A stretch of 64,000 bases of DNA from Ypsolopha sequella (taxonomy: Eukaryota > Arthropoda > Insecta > Lepidoptera > Ypsolophidae): positions 15,241,501 through 15,305,500 of the forward strand of contig OW203992.1 of the NCBI GenBank assembly GCA_934047225.1, written 5' to 3'. The notes beneath the pieces are model-generated. The model was not told the origin of the DNA and did not search any database. It saw only the letters and a program-made list of their open reading frames with translations. How positions within the stretch are numbered: position 1 is the stretch's first letter; each line of letters opens with the position of its first letter. A program made the translations under genes and the position numbers. Below are positions 23,040 to 33,799 of the stretch, in pieces.

Positions 23040-23390
23040 ACGGAACACGCTTTAACTAATTCGACAGGACTAAAGTTAATTTAAGAGTTCTGTCTTTTTC
23101 TTTCTTTATCGAAAAGACAAAGACAGGACGCTTAAAATAAGGTTAGTTCTGTCAATTAAGTTAAATCGTGTTACACCAAATCGACACCATTAAGTTTCAC
23201 GGGAGCCCAAATAAATTAAAATATAGGTTGGTAGTTAATTGTGTCGATTCAGTGTAACACGTTTTAACTTATTTGACAGGACTAAACTTAATTTATGCCT
23301 TCTGTCTTTTTCTTTTTATATCGAAAAGACATAGATAGGAAGCTTAAAATAAGGGTAGTCCTGTGAAATAAGTCGTGTTATACCGAATCT
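23040..23390. repeat. Two tandem hairpin repeat copies
   Basis: Each copy carries a TCTGTCTTTTTC run, the hairpin TCGAAAAGACA, and GCTTAAAATAAG, then a GTGTTACACCAAATCGACAC-like end. Related to 5345-5420. Non-coding. Confidence 0.6.
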
Positions 23391-24002
23391 ACACAAATAG
23401 CTATTCTATACCTTTGGGGAGAATAACGGTCATAAGCATAGGATTCGCTGCGCTTAAAAGACGTCCATAGCGGGTAAAAGAGATGTCCTACCTTTATGAA
23501 CACCTTGCAAGAGAGAAAGAGATGCACAACAAAGAACAGCTATGTCAATGTTTTTTCGAGTAAGAGGCTATAGCGTTTCGCTTGCTTGGGTATGATTGCG
23601 GATTTTATAATAATATTTAAATAATACGTAACTAAATTGATAAATAACGATTGGTTTAGACATGGTTTCTTGTGCAGTGAGTAATTGTGAAGTGACAAGT
23701 AGAAATAACCCAAATAATTACACATTTCCCAGGTAAATATGATTTTGTCATTAGAATGTTTTGAACCACATTTTGCCCAATTTCTCGTATTAATCGGCCC
23801 AAAAAAAAGTTTTTACAATAACGTATTAATTTTCTTTATTGTATTTAGTAGTTATATGCAGGATTGTCCAAAATGTTAAGTAAAATAGTAAATGTAATAG
23901 TAATGTACATTGATTTTTTGGTATAATTTTCTCTACTACATTGTTTATCTTGTAAATTCTAAATCTATTGTGACGGTTGTGTACTTGGGGAGCGTTTCTA
24001 AA

Positions 24003-24007
24003 CGCCG
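24003..24007. other. Target-site duplication, left (CGCCG)
   Basis: CGCCG immediately precedes the CACGGTG terminus and is repeated exactly after the other terminus (27416-27420). A GC-rich 5-bp TSD is the hallmark of Transib insertion. Confidence 0.9.
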
Positions 24008-24407
24008 CACGGTGGGCTGAAATCGAAATTTAGTGGAATTAGCGATGCATAAAAACCAACTTTACTTTTCAGATTTTTTGTTGATACTACCGTATTCTAC
24101 TAATTACGTAGATGATTTTTTTCTAATGATTTTTCTTTCTAGTACTTATATTTTCGCCAATAAACGCCTTTGTTTATTTTTTTGTATGGAGAAAAACACA
24201 TTTGGTGATTTTATTCAAAAGTCTCAAAAAATCTCAACATATGGATTGAGGATTCTAATAGTCTGTATGTTTAGCTTTCACCATACCCAAGGAGTGGCCT
24301 CGCAAATCCTCGCAACCGAGCTAAAACGTGACCAACTTAATAGTGTAGTTGTGTCCATACATTTTGTTAAGAATCATAAGTTTGTCGTAGACATTTTTGA
24401 AGATTTC
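24008..24407 (+). repeat. Transib left terminal inverted repeat (RSS-like end)
   Basis: Starts with the heptamer CACGGTG, one base from the RSS consensus CACAGTG. A nonamer-like ATAAAAACC (RSS consensus ACAAAAACC) is at 24049-24057, 34 bp beyond the heptamer. The open frame across this repeat (24033-24410) is duplicated in the other TIR and is not a separate gene. Confidence 0.85.
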
Positions 24408-24545
24408 TAGAAAATTGACTATGTACTCTATTCCACACCACCTAGGAGGTTGAATACTAGGCGCGTTTTTTTTATAGTGGTATCCCCAGTAGGCCTTATC
24501 CACTCAGGTAAGAAGCACAATTATATTCTTACAAATAATTGTTGT

Positions 24546-26648
24546 TTATTCTTCTTCAGATGATGAGCTATTGAATTCTGTGATAGTGTCGATGTCTAGG
24601 AACTCGATATTTTCTTTATCTGGCTGCTCATCTTGACGAAGCAAGCTACGAGCATCACTTGACAAAATCTTGTGACCTCTGTTTAGTTTAGGTCTATATA
24701 TCGACAAATATGGATCAGATGTCAATAACAAATTATGCAGAATGTCTTCGTTGGTTGCTGTCCTGCAAAATTTTCTTGAGTGATGGAGGCGAAATCTTCT
24801 GAAATCTTTATTCCTCGACTCGGAAGCTTCTTCAGATAATTTTCCGATTGCTGTAATTCCAAAGTGTTCAATTATATCACCTCCATGAACCAGAATTTTA
24901 TGCACGCTTGGTGGCATGAAATACCAAGGATACAAATCTACATATAATCTGCAAGTTTCTTTGGCATACTCTTTGAATTTTTGTATATCAATGAGTTGCC
25001 CTGATGATATTGCCTGTAATATCACTGAAAATCTGTGAATAAGACGTTCATCCACTTTTGTAATTGATGCTGTTGTTTTGGGATCAGCAAAAAATCTCCG
25101 TGCAGTGTTACCATCATTTGTAGTGCCATGACTTTGTTTCACAACATCAATCAATAATCCTGTTTTACTTCTGAATTTATCTTGAATTTTTGTTTTTCTT
25201 TTTTCCATAGTTTGCTTATCATTTCCAGTTGCCGTACGTTTTTTGAATTTTTTCCTATAAGCAATATGTAGAATGCATTCCATGAATCGAATCCATGCAT
25301 GGAGAGATGAGAGTCCATATTTATAAATGTTCGTGTCACATTGTTTCATCTCAATGATTTCCAACTTGTTCATTTCTGATGGAAGAGCTTTGCATATGTC
25401 GCATGTCTGTGTTGAGGTCTCACTTAGTACAGCTGTAATTTTTCCATCTATCATGGTCATCAATAAAGAATGATGAATTTTGTTCCCATCAATTTCGCTT
25501 GGTAATAAATTATTAATCTCATATTCCAACTGGGCCATTTCACTTATGATATTAAATTTGGTTTCTTTAATGAATTTAAAGAAAATTGGGCAACAAAAAT
25601 AGGTAGAGTTGGGTATTTCGTTTTCCCATAAAATATTTTCGCCATGCACTAGTTTAATGGGTACCAAACTGGCCATAAAAATGCTTGAGTCATCTTCATT
25701 TTCAGCGAGAACTTGTTTGTAGTTGCTTTGGTTTGATGCCCCATCAAATCCCCATTTGCTTATTAGTTTCAGGTCTCCTATTTTCTCGATATTAATACCC
25801 TTCAAAATTCGTTTACTTGTGTGATCTAAGAGAGCCTGTAAATTTATTTGAGCTCCCATCTCAGATATATCTAGAGCTGCTTTTGGTGGGTAGCATTCTT
25901 GTTTTGCTTGCTGTATTGAATAATACGAAGGATATAAATTTACACCTTCTTCTATAGCAATTGTCCTCATAGTATTGTACTGCCATTTTGTGAGCTTCAA
26001 AGATAGCAAACTACCTAGAGACTTCTCTGGGGACATAATACTACCAGTCGATGTTTGCTTTGTAGCTGTTTTTTGGAAAACGATATTTTTAATTCTTTCA
26101 ACATCTTGTGGATTAGCTAACAGGTACTCTAAAATTGCCGCAACATCTTTGTTTCCATTAGCTTTTAATCTTAATGAAGTGGCAAATGATAATTCCTGTG
26201 AGTTATGATAATCACTGATTTGTTCTACTCGCTTTTTCTTTTGCTTATGCCCAAGATCAGTAAAAGGTTTTCGTGGACTTACATGAATTGTTGAAGTTCC
26301 AACTGAAGTCTTAATAGGTGAGTAGGTACTTTCTTTCGATGTGCTTGGAATGGAACTTATTTCTGTAGGTAGAACAGTTTTCACACAATCAGGCCACCTA
26401 ATCTCCGACTCCAACCACCCACTGTGATGTTTACGAAAATTGGCAAATTTTGAGCCACTGTTGAGCCACCGTCTATGAAGATTAAAACAGTACTTTCTGC
26501 AATATGTTTTCAGAACAGACTGATCGTTTTTAGTCAACGTAATCGTTAACGCTGCGCTTATGGCATTGTACAACATATCATGGTTGTTTAAACTACCATT
26601 GTTCTTCAGAAGAACAAAAAGGTCTAAATTTGTTGCAAAACGCTCCAT
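24546..26648 (-). CDS. Transib transposase (RAG1-like DDE recombinase)
   Basis: A 700-residue protein from ATG at 26648; the frame opens a few codons earlier, but only with GTG. Transposases of this family cut and join DNA with a RAG1-like DDE core in the nucleus. N-terminal third: a basic, Cys-containing region (YCRKYCFNLHRRW, about residues 51-65) and a Ser/Thr-rich linker. Core: KWGFDGASNQSNYKQ (candidate first Asp, about 302), LLMTMIDGK (second Asp, about 401), CDIC zinc-ligand pair (about 416-419), SSLHAWIRFMECILH (about 447-461), GTTNDGNTARRFF (about 508-520), YPWYFMPPSVHKILVHG (about 573-589) and LSEEASESRNKDFRRFR (candidate Glu, about 604-620). These blocks are diagnostic of Transib. 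The C-terminus is acidic (SSSSEEE). There is no stop or frameshift. An AATAAA signal overlaps the stop codon. Length is normal to slightly long for the family. Confidence 0.93.
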   Translation of the reverse strand: MERFATNLDLFVLLKNNGSLNNHDMLYNAISAALTITLTKNDQSVLKTYCRKYCFNLHRRWLNSGSKFANFRKHHSGWLESEIRWPDCVKTVLPTEISSIPSTSKESTYSPIKTSVGTSTIHVSPRKPFTDLGHKQKKKRVEQISDYHNSQELSFATSLRLKANGNKDVAAILEYLLANPQDVERIKNIVFQKTATKQTSTGSIMSPEKSLGSLLSLKLTKWQYNTMRTIAIEEGVNLYPSYYSIQQAKQECYPPKAALDISEMGAQINLQALLDHTSKRILKGINIEKIGDLKLISKWGFDGASNQSNYKQVLAENEDDSSIFMASLVPIKLVHGENILWENEIPNSTYFCCPIFFKFIKETKFNIISEMAQLEYEINNLLPSEIDGNKIHHSLLMTMIDGKITAVLSETSTQTCDICKALPSEMNKLEIIEMKQCDTNIYKYGLSSLHAWIRFMECILHIAYRKKFKKRTATGNDKQTMEKRKTKIQDKFRSKTGLLIDVVKQSHGTTNDGNTARRFFADPKTTASITKVDERLIHRFSVILQAISSGQLIDIQKFKEYAKETCRLYVDLYPWYFMPPSVHKILVHGGDIIEHFGITAIGKLSEEASESRNKDFRRFRLHHSRKFCRTATNEDILHNLLLTSDPYLSIYRPKLNRGHKILSSDARSLLRQDEQPDKENIEFLDIDTITEFNSSSSEEE

Positions 26649-27014
26649 TGCAATCAACACCACAAACACGCCACGACAAACGACCTAATTCAAAATGAAT
26701 AAATAGATCGCACCAATCTCAAAAAATCACTGTCTCTAACCAAGGATGGCGATAGACTAAATTACTAATTTGTGTTGTGCTTAGAACAATTATTGTGTAT
26801 GTTTATGGTACTCTATATGCTGGGGCATTGTGATTGGTCGGTGGTTGCATTATTTGCTATTCTGCTCTAACATAGCAACCCTTTGAGCCGCAATTCCAGG
26901 AATCCCACGCAGCTGCAGTATTCAACCGCCTCGTAATTAGTGTGTGAATAACAAATCAAATTCGTCATCATTGCTTTTCTAATTCTCTGAAGCAAATTAT
27001 AAGAGTTTTTATAT

Positions 27015-27415
27015 GAAATTCTTCAAAATATTATTAACAAACTTATGATTCTTAACAAAATGTATGGACTCAGCTTCAAAATTAAGTTGGTCAGAAGATT
27101 GGCTCGGTTGCGAGCATTTGCGAGGCCACTCCTTGGGTATGGTGAAAGCTAAACATACAGACTATTAGAATCCTCAATCCATATGTTGAGATTTTTTGAG
27201 ACTTTTGAATAAAATCACCAAATGTGTTTTTCTCCATACAAAAAAATAAACAAAGGCGTTTATTGGCGAAAATATAAGTACTAGAAAGAAAAATCATTAG
27301 AAAAAAATCATCTACGTAATTAGTAGAATACGGTAGTATCAACAAAAAATCTGAAAAGTAAAGTTGGTTTTTATGCATCGCTAATTCCACTAAATTTCGA
27401 TTTCAGCCCACCGTG
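27015..27415 (-). repeat. Transib right terminal inverted repeat
   Basis: Reverse complement of 24008-24407, near identical over the outer 313 bp and ending in CACCGTG on the + strand at 27415. The transposase promoter must lie between here and 26648, so this TIR is upstream of the gene. Confidence 0.85.
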
Positions 27416-27420
27416 CGCCG
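27416..27420. other. Target-site duplication, right (CGCCG)
   Basis: Exact repeat of 24003-24007. Confidence 0.9.
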
Positions 27421-28868
27421 GTAAAGGTAAAAATTAACTGTCACCCGGTCCACAACCACCCAGATGAAAATGAACAGCTCTTAGAGCGGTAAAACGTTCT
27501 ACGGAACAGCTCGAAGTCTTGTCAGAATATAAATTTCCCTATGTATGACAGTTAAATTTTACATATTCTGCTCGGGCGGGCGTTTAGGAACGCAACCTCG
27601 ATATCCTTTATTTAACAAATGTTGATTAGTTGTTGGGTACAACATTGAAATGCTGCAAAACATTGTTGGAAATAGATGAATAATGGACTGATTTGTGTTG
27701 AGACCAACGAATAGCTTGCCTTGCTTGGCTCGCTGATTGCTTGACTGCGTGTCACGTTTGTTCTCGGGCGGAATATTTAGGACTATGAATTTAATTGTCA
27801 AAATAGTGCAGTGTATCCTCTAAACCTACATGAAAGTTTTTTTAAATTTTCACCCTATTTAATAAATTTGCACAGTTAATAATGTTATTTTATCAAATAC
27901 AAAACATTGTTTTTCGTTTCTGTACTTACTGCGACCGTGAAGGTTGAGAATGTTACGTCATTTTATCTTTACAGTGAGTGATATGGACGAATTAAATTTT
28001 TGTTATTGTTCATGAAAGTGTTTCTTTACACATCATTAAATCATTTGGTGTTACTAGTGAACACGAGTGTGAAATGAATTATGAAGACAAACGAGTGTAA
28101 ATACACCGGCTGTGCCGCCATGTTATGAAGTTTAGCTGTCAATTACCAGCTTTATTTTTCTGAATTTTCGTCCTGAAGGTTAGTAGTAATTCTTTTAAAT
28201 TCAAACCTAAAAGCTTTATATCCTTTAATGAAATCACATTGTAGAGAATAAAGAAACAGACGCGTGTCTAGTATTCAAAACAAGCATTACATGCTATTGT
28301 TTATCATACTGTATTGACTGTCAATGTAATGACGTCACTAGAGAGCTACTTGCTACTGCAATTTTGTATTTAGAAATTGGGAGTGCGGTAGCCTCACTGA
28401 CATGTATTAGATAGAATAATTAATAATATGAGTATGATATCTATGGGTAGCCACCATGCCAATCTACCCATCATAATATTATGCTGACATAGAAGTTCAA
28501 TTTGTATAAAAATGTTACCTTGAACTGCAGGCCAGTGTACATAAATTGTACAAGGCACCTATTACAATAACCCAGATAGTGGTTCATAAACTCATCAGGT
28601 TGGGTCAAATCAACTCACGTCTAACCACCGACCATTCAAAAATGACAGTTTCGCTACACTTGTGTCGACTTTTTCAACATCAACTCGGAGCTGGGTTCTT
28701 ATAGGCTGCAAACGTTAGTTGACATTTTTGCATTAAATTTTGTACAGAGGGGAACTTCTCAACGATATATTGTATATATATACTTAATGCAAAAATGACA
28801 ATAAAACCCCAGTGTTCCTACCAGCGCAGTGTAGGGTTCTTTAATGAACGCACCTCAGTATACCTTCT
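27421..28868. other. Gene-free interval
   Basis: No gene recognised. Unplaced AT-rich DNA between the Transib element and the LINE relic. Confidence 0.3.
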
Positions 28869-28869
28869 A

Positions 28870-30235
28870 CCATGATGATGATTGATGATGATTTAGAGGT
28901 GGGACGCCTGCTGGGCACAGTCGGATGGTCGGCTCTCCAGTTGGAACTATTCCATCCAATTCCCATTGCTTGGAGCTTTGGTATCCTATTGTCACAGTTG
29001 CATTCCCTCCTCAAATCTTCCGCTTCTCTTAATATATTTTAATATGTCTGAGTACCCAAGGCACTTGAGGTCTTCTTCTTTAATGTGATCATTGCCAAAT
29101 GGTTCCCATCTTAGGCTAGAATATATAAAGCATTCGCCTAAGTAGTGCTTACTTGTTTCCTCCTCGCCGCAGTGCGGGCAAGAGGAGTCCTCCTGTACCT
29201 TCATTATTGACAGATGTCTGTTCAGCCTACAGTGGCCAGTTAGAATACCCACCAACGTACCTAGATTGATTCTGCTTAGATTAAGAGTATACCTTACTTT
29301 TTTGTAGACGATAGTCGAGAGAAACATTTTCGACTGTCGACAGCCCTCAATGTTCCTCTGTTCATCTGCTGATGCCAGACGGCTTATTACCTTATTAGTG
29401 ACGTTTGCCGGAATAGGAAGCCTAGGTTCAGGTCCAATGAACCTATCCTCTGCACCTTATCTAGCTAATTCGTCTGCTTTTTCATTACCTTCAACTCCTT
29501 GATGTCCTGGGACCCAGCCTACTATTGTTTCAGTTTTTTCACCTAGTTTATTGAGTGTATTTTTACACTGTCTTACTAGAGCCGATTTATTTACTGGATT
29601 TTTAAGCGCAAAAAGTGCTGTTTGGCTGTCCGAGTAAATAATGACTGTTTTCTCGTTTATGTCCGACCTCGAGAGTACCATACTGATGCATTCCATGATG
29701 GCAAATGTTTCTGCCTGAAATACGGTAGCCAAGGTACCTAGTGAGTAGGATGCGCTTCCTTCTTCTTCATCTTTATCAGGTATAAAGAAACCAGCTCCTT
29801 ATAGTCCTATACTACCTTTCCTTGAGCCTGTCGGTAACTTCCAGTGTTCTCTGGTTCTTATATGTATGCAATATTTTTTATCGAATAATATTTCTTTCTT
29901 TATCAGGTCGTTATTCTATCTGCTATGGAGGCATGCCCTTAATCCATAAAGTTGCCCTTCCACTCTTTGTTTATTTTCATTCTGTACCATTGCTCGGTAG
30001 CTCTCTTTTTGACCTCAATGTGCAAGGGATTTAGGCGTATTATCACTTCCAGAGCCCTGGTTGGAGTTGTTCTTAGGGCTCCAGTGACCATGAGGCATGC
30101 CAATCTTTGCACCTTGTCTAAATAGCTCTTTTCTTGTGGATTGGATGTCTGTTCTTGGCCTTCTACCATGATTTTATGTCTCGAATCACAATACTCGATA
30201 GCAATGTAGAAATGAGCCATCAATTGTTTTTAAAA
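28870..30235 (-). mobile_element. 5'-truncated LINE (R1/Jockey-like) with RNase H and CCHC end
   Basis: On the - strand three frames follow in order. 30223-29939 has KVQRLACLMVTGALRTTPTR, typical of the post-RT region. 29732-29457 is an RNase H domain. 29327-28992 has a C-terminal CCHC knuckle, CPHCGEEETSKHYLGEC (C-x2-C-x7-H-x4-C). Short breaks separate the frames. The 3' end carries a (TCA)n-rich tail near 28872-28890. The element lost its endonuclease and most of its RT by 5' truncation, the usual result of target-primed reverse transcription. Confidence 0.8.
29457..29732 (-). pseudogene. LINE RNase H domain fragment
   Basis: Key acidic positions are visible: Glu in QAETFAIMECIS, Asp in IIYSDSQTALFAL, and Asp in GNEKADELAR, preceded by the hallmark GWVPGHQGVEGNEKADELAR. 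The first Asp-containing strand lies upstream of this open frame and may be lost. It is part of the LINE relic, not a host ribonuclease. Confidence 0.8.
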
Positions 30236-30408
30236 AGCTAAAAACAGTAGTAAAATTATTCTTTCGATATCTCAAAAAATTACGAAGTTTTTGGTAATCA
30301 AAGTGAGCTTAATGACATGATAACACCCTAAAAGTGATAATATAAAAAATATACAAATATTTCACTACAGGAGATGTGTCCATTCTGGTTTCACTTGGGG
30401 TTTTGTTT

Positions 30409-30463
30409 CAGTTTTATATCAACAAATGAAACCATTCTGGTTTCATTTGTTGATATAAAACTG
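30409..30463. repeat. Perfect 26-bp-arm palindrome
   Basis: CAGTTTTATATCAACAAATG, then AAACCA, mirrored exactly after a 3-base loop (TTC at 30435-30437). It sits at the left edge of the MITE beginning near 30449. Confidence 0.8.
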
Positions 30464-30790
30464 AATTAAATAAGTGAATTAATTCTATAAGGTCTTTCAA
30501 TTTAAACTGAAAGTAATTTAGAAGGTGATTCAATATCGTTAATACATCACATTTCACTGCAAAGTACTTTTTTTTGTGCGAACTTTTTCTTCACTTGTCC
30601 ATACAAACTGAGTCAGCTGATCGGACCACTTTGTACTGAAAAGTGAAAAAAAAGTTCACTAAAAAAAAAGTGCTCTGCAGTGGAATGTGATGTATTAACG
30701 ATACTGAATCACCCCCTAAATTACTTTCAGTTTAAATTGAAAAACCTTATAGAATTAATTCACTTATTTAATTCAGTTTTATATCAACAG
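30449..30790. mobile_element. Hairpin MITE, about 340 bp
   Basis: Left arm TTGATATAAAACTGAATTAA, then ATAAGTGAATTAATTCTATA, is mirrored at the right end (TTATTTAATTCAGTTTTATA and TCAA). Arms are about 120 bp. The centre contains paired poly-T/poly-A runs. Non-coding. Confidence 0.75.
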
Positions 30791-31639
30791 CGCGTTTACA
30801 AGAAATACCCATTTCACAATTTAACCCTTCAACACTAAAAAATGCGAATTGAAACAAACTTTTTAACAAAAAAAATATCCCCATATAAGTCATATAAAAA
30901 CTTATATGAGGATACAGACTTCTAGAAAACATGTTTCAGGAAGAAATGCTATTCCAGTACCATCAGTCAGTATATAATTATTTTAAACTTTTTATTGAAT
31001 GACTGCAGTTACATTTGAAGTCAGTTACTATTTTTTTGTTAAAAGTTTACGGCTATTGTTTAAACAGTTAGCTAATTAAAGAGGTTTTGGTCAGCTCCAA
31101 AATGTATTTTGTCAGCAAACAGCAAATTGAGCAGCTTCTAGTAGTCGGTCAGCAAAAATTAACTAAATTGATCAGCAAGTAATGTGATATTGGGCAGTCT
31201 TAAATTGCAGCGAATTGTGATTCAGATTTTTCAAATTTTACCGGCTCTCTTTAGAGATAGCTTACAATTTACAAATATTATTTTTATGCTAACCAATTGA
31301 ATAATCCTGCTGACCAAATAATAACTTTGTGTTTAGGACTATTTTTTTCTGATAATCCTTGATTTAGTAGCTGACCAGGATTGCTGGTGTTTTTTTTTAT
31401 GGCCGACAAAAACATACTATGCTGTCAAAATAACTTTTTTAGCAGACTTTTCTTGCTGACTGTATATTAAAGTTTATTCTATCTATAGTTAGCAGGCTCA
31501 TAACTTTTACGTTTTAAAATAAGGTTTGTATGGTGATTGAGCATTATTTTTCAAAATAAACAATATTTTGTATGAGCTTATTTTGTCCATACATTTCATA
31601 CTAAGTTTTTACTATGAAAAATCGGGTTTATTAAATCGA

Positions 31640-31910
31640 CATACGGGATCGTTGCGGCCTGAAAGAAGAATGAAAGTAGAGTGACGAAATAAATTTATGG
31701 TTGAATGGTAAGGTAGAGCTCGACCAGGCCGCCCTAGAATGACGTTATGCTGACCAAATTGGCGAGATATTGAAGAAGGGCAATGTCAAAAGTACCCGGA
31801 ATAGAAGAGCTTATATGACTAGATTGATGGATGTGGAAGAGGCGAAAGAGGTGTGTCAGGATGTAGTCTCTGCCTACTCCTCTGGAAGACAGGCGTGAGT
31901 ATATGTATGT
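31640..31910 (+). mobile_element. RTE-like LINE 3' fragment
   Basis: Shares GGGATCGTTGCGGCCTGAAA, TACCCGGAATAGAAGAGCTT and GCGAAAGAGGTGTGTCAGGA with the better-preserved relic at 63005-63460. Frames are broken. Confidence 0.6.
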
Positions 31911-32030
31911 ATGTGATTGTTTTGAGTCATTGAATTAAAAACTGCTTGGTCTCGTAGATCTTTTTAGCTTACTATTTAAAAAACTATAAGGAAGAAGTAT
32001 TATTGAAAATAAAGCCGAAAAAGTCCCGCC

Positions 32031-32555
32031 GGCGCCCTCATATTGGTTATTATGTTGCTGTATCGTAGGGAATGCGTGCACTTCTAGATAACATATTCAG
32101 GAAAAGAGGTGGGTAAAAGTGTTGTTTTCTATATGGCGCCCTCATATTGGTTATTATGTTGCTGTATCGTAGGGAATGCGTGCACTTCTAGATAACATAT
32201 TCAGGAAAAGAGGTGGGTAAAAGTGTTGTTTTCTATATGGCGCCCTCATATTGGTTATTATGTTGCTGTATCGTAGGGAATGCGTGCACTTCTAGATAAC
32301 ATATTCAGGAAAAGAGGTGGGTAAAAGTGTTGTTTTCTATATGGCGCCCTCATATTGGTTATTATGTTGCTGTATCGTAGGGAATGCGTGCACTTCTAGA
32401 TAACATATTCAGGAAAAGAGGGGGTAAAAGTGTTGTTTCGGTATGGCGCCCTCATATTGGTTATTATGTTGCTATATCGTAGGGAATGCGCGGACTTCTA
32501 GATAACATATATATGTTTCAGGAAAAGAGGTGGATAAAAGTGCTGTTTCGGTACC
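32031..32555 (+). repeat. Five-unit 104-bp tandem array
   Basis: Units begin GGCGCCCTCATATTGGTTAT at 32031, 32135, 32239, 32343 and 32445. The first three appear almost identical; the fourth is 102 bp, and the fifth is diverged and extended. There are no unique spacers, so this is not a CRISPR-like array. Near-identity implies recent unequal exchange or replication slippage. Confidence 0.92.
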
Positions 32556-32722
32556 ATCGGTCATTATAATTATTTCAAACTTTTTAGTGAATGAATTTTA
32601 CATTTGAAGTTGGTTACTATTTTTTTTTTGTTAAACGTTCATTTTATTTCACATTTTTTAGTGTTGAGGAGTCAAATTGTGAAATATGGGTAGTTCTTGT
32701 AAACGCACTGTTGATATGAAAC

Positions 32723-33799
32723 AAAGTTCAACATTTCAACTAACAACTAAAACATGACAATGTTTTAGGTAGCTTTTCGCTATCAGCACCATAACACAAA
32801 GTGCTTGCCGCAATCTCAAATTATGTGCTCTCATCCGTTGAGGAGTTCTATGGTGATGAAGCCAGGATTAAAGCTCGTGGAAGAATCTCGATTTCTAAAT
32901 AATACCCTGCATTCAGCATCCTAGTATAAAGCGATTGCCTCAACCTCGAGAGATCTGCTGTCATTTTCTGAGGAGTTCCGCTGCCTATCTCTGAAGACCT
33001 TGATTAGATCATGACCAATCCCAAAATGGGATCTACCTGGAAGCACACACTCCAAACAAAAAAATATTTTTTCAATTCTGGTCAGAAATTACTGAGTTAT
33101 GGAGTAACATACCAAAAATAAAAATACAGTTTAATTGATAACCTCCTCCTTTTTTGAAGTCGGTTAAAAATTGAAACTATAACTTAACGTATAATAAATA
33201 GTATAACTACTTTGTCATGACCTGCGCAAAATAACGATGTTCCCATACAAACTTTCATCCTTTTTTTTACGCTTTTAGGGGATGATTATCCAAAAACGCC
33301 GAGTTATATTTTACTTCTAACCAAAAGACTTCATCGTTTTTTACAACAAAACCGAGGAAATTCCCCTACAAATTAACAATCCCTATTGTACCCCATAAGG
33401 GGATGATCTTTCAAAAACGCTGATACACGTCGTTTGTCATTTATTTATTTTGAAAATCGTCAACTCGTCCCAGTGGGATCAAAATTAAAAAATATTGGAC
33501 TGCATCTTCTGCCCCTGCATTGCATTCAAAGTTTTACAAAATGTATGAAAGAAATTTTTTTTTGTTGTATTTTTTGTCGTTGTAGCCTTTTGTTAGCAGT
33601 GCACAAAAAATAAGGTCATAAAATTCTGTTGTGTTCCGAGGTCGTACGACTCGTACGAAAGCAAAATGTCGTAAAAATGGTTCAAATGAGAAATTCTATG
33701 AACTTACAGGTTTAATTTAATTTTAGACATGCAAAGTGACGATTTTTTTTAATGATGTACTGACACGCTTAACAAAAATAATACAAAAAATACTAAAAG
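32723..33799. other. Gene-free interval with a repeat tail
   Basis: An eroded dispersed element ends in CTCCTTTTTTGAAGTCGGTT at about 33147-33168, a 3' phrase common in lepidopteran repeats. No exon was recognised. Confidence 0.35.

Larger units (their letters stand above)
19701..24002. other. Gene-poor interval left of the Transib element
   Basis: No gene supported. It contains the repeat copy at 20556-20670 (see 2693-2812), an RTE-like tail fragment at about 22310-22385 (GCGAAAGAGGTGTGTCAGGA) and the hairpin repeats at 23040-23390. Frames at 20993-21244 and 21952-22179 have no recognisable domain. Confidence 0.3.
24008..27415. mobile_element. Transib-superfamily DNA transposon, apparently intact
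   Basis: A 3408-bp element with one long transposase gene (24546-26648, - strand), inverted termini beginning CACGGTG, and perfect 5-bp CGCCG target duplications. The outer 313 bp of the two inverted repeats (24008-24320 and 27103-27415) appear to differ at one base; a further 90 bp or so inward are related but diverged. Transib elements are the cut-and-paste relatives of the RAG1 recombinase, and their ends resemble V(D)J recombination signals. Near-identical ends, an exact TSD and an uninterrupted 700-codon gene all suggest a recent insertion. Other copies in the genome would be expected. Confidence 0.93.
30775..32722. mobile_element. Inverted-repeat element carrying a 104-bp minisatellite
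   Basis: The left end (TATCAACAGCGCGTTTACAA, then GAAATACCC and TTCAACACTAAAAAATG; 30783-30845) is matched in reverse at 32650-32716 (GTTCTTGTAAACGCACTGTT). Subterminal segments are also paired or related (for example GTACCATCAGTCAG at about 30957 against GTACCATCGGTCATT at about 32551). Inside are an RTE-like LINE piece (31640-31910) and the tandem array at 32031-32555. It encodes no transposase. The arrangement suggests a non-autonomous DNA transposon enlarged by internal repeats and an insertion. Confidence 0.55.

Noticed and set aside
24033..24410. 125-codon + strand frame and its 99-codon twin at 27091-27390
   Set aside because: They are the same sequence in the two inverted repeats of the Transib element; no domain, so not genes.
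29457..29732. Host ribonuclease H gene
   Set aside because: Order of flanking motifs (post-RT region, RNase H, CCHC end) shows it is a LINE fragment.
32031..32555. CRISPR-like array
   Set aside because: Units are uniform with no unique spacers, and the genome is eukaryotic; it is a minisatellite.
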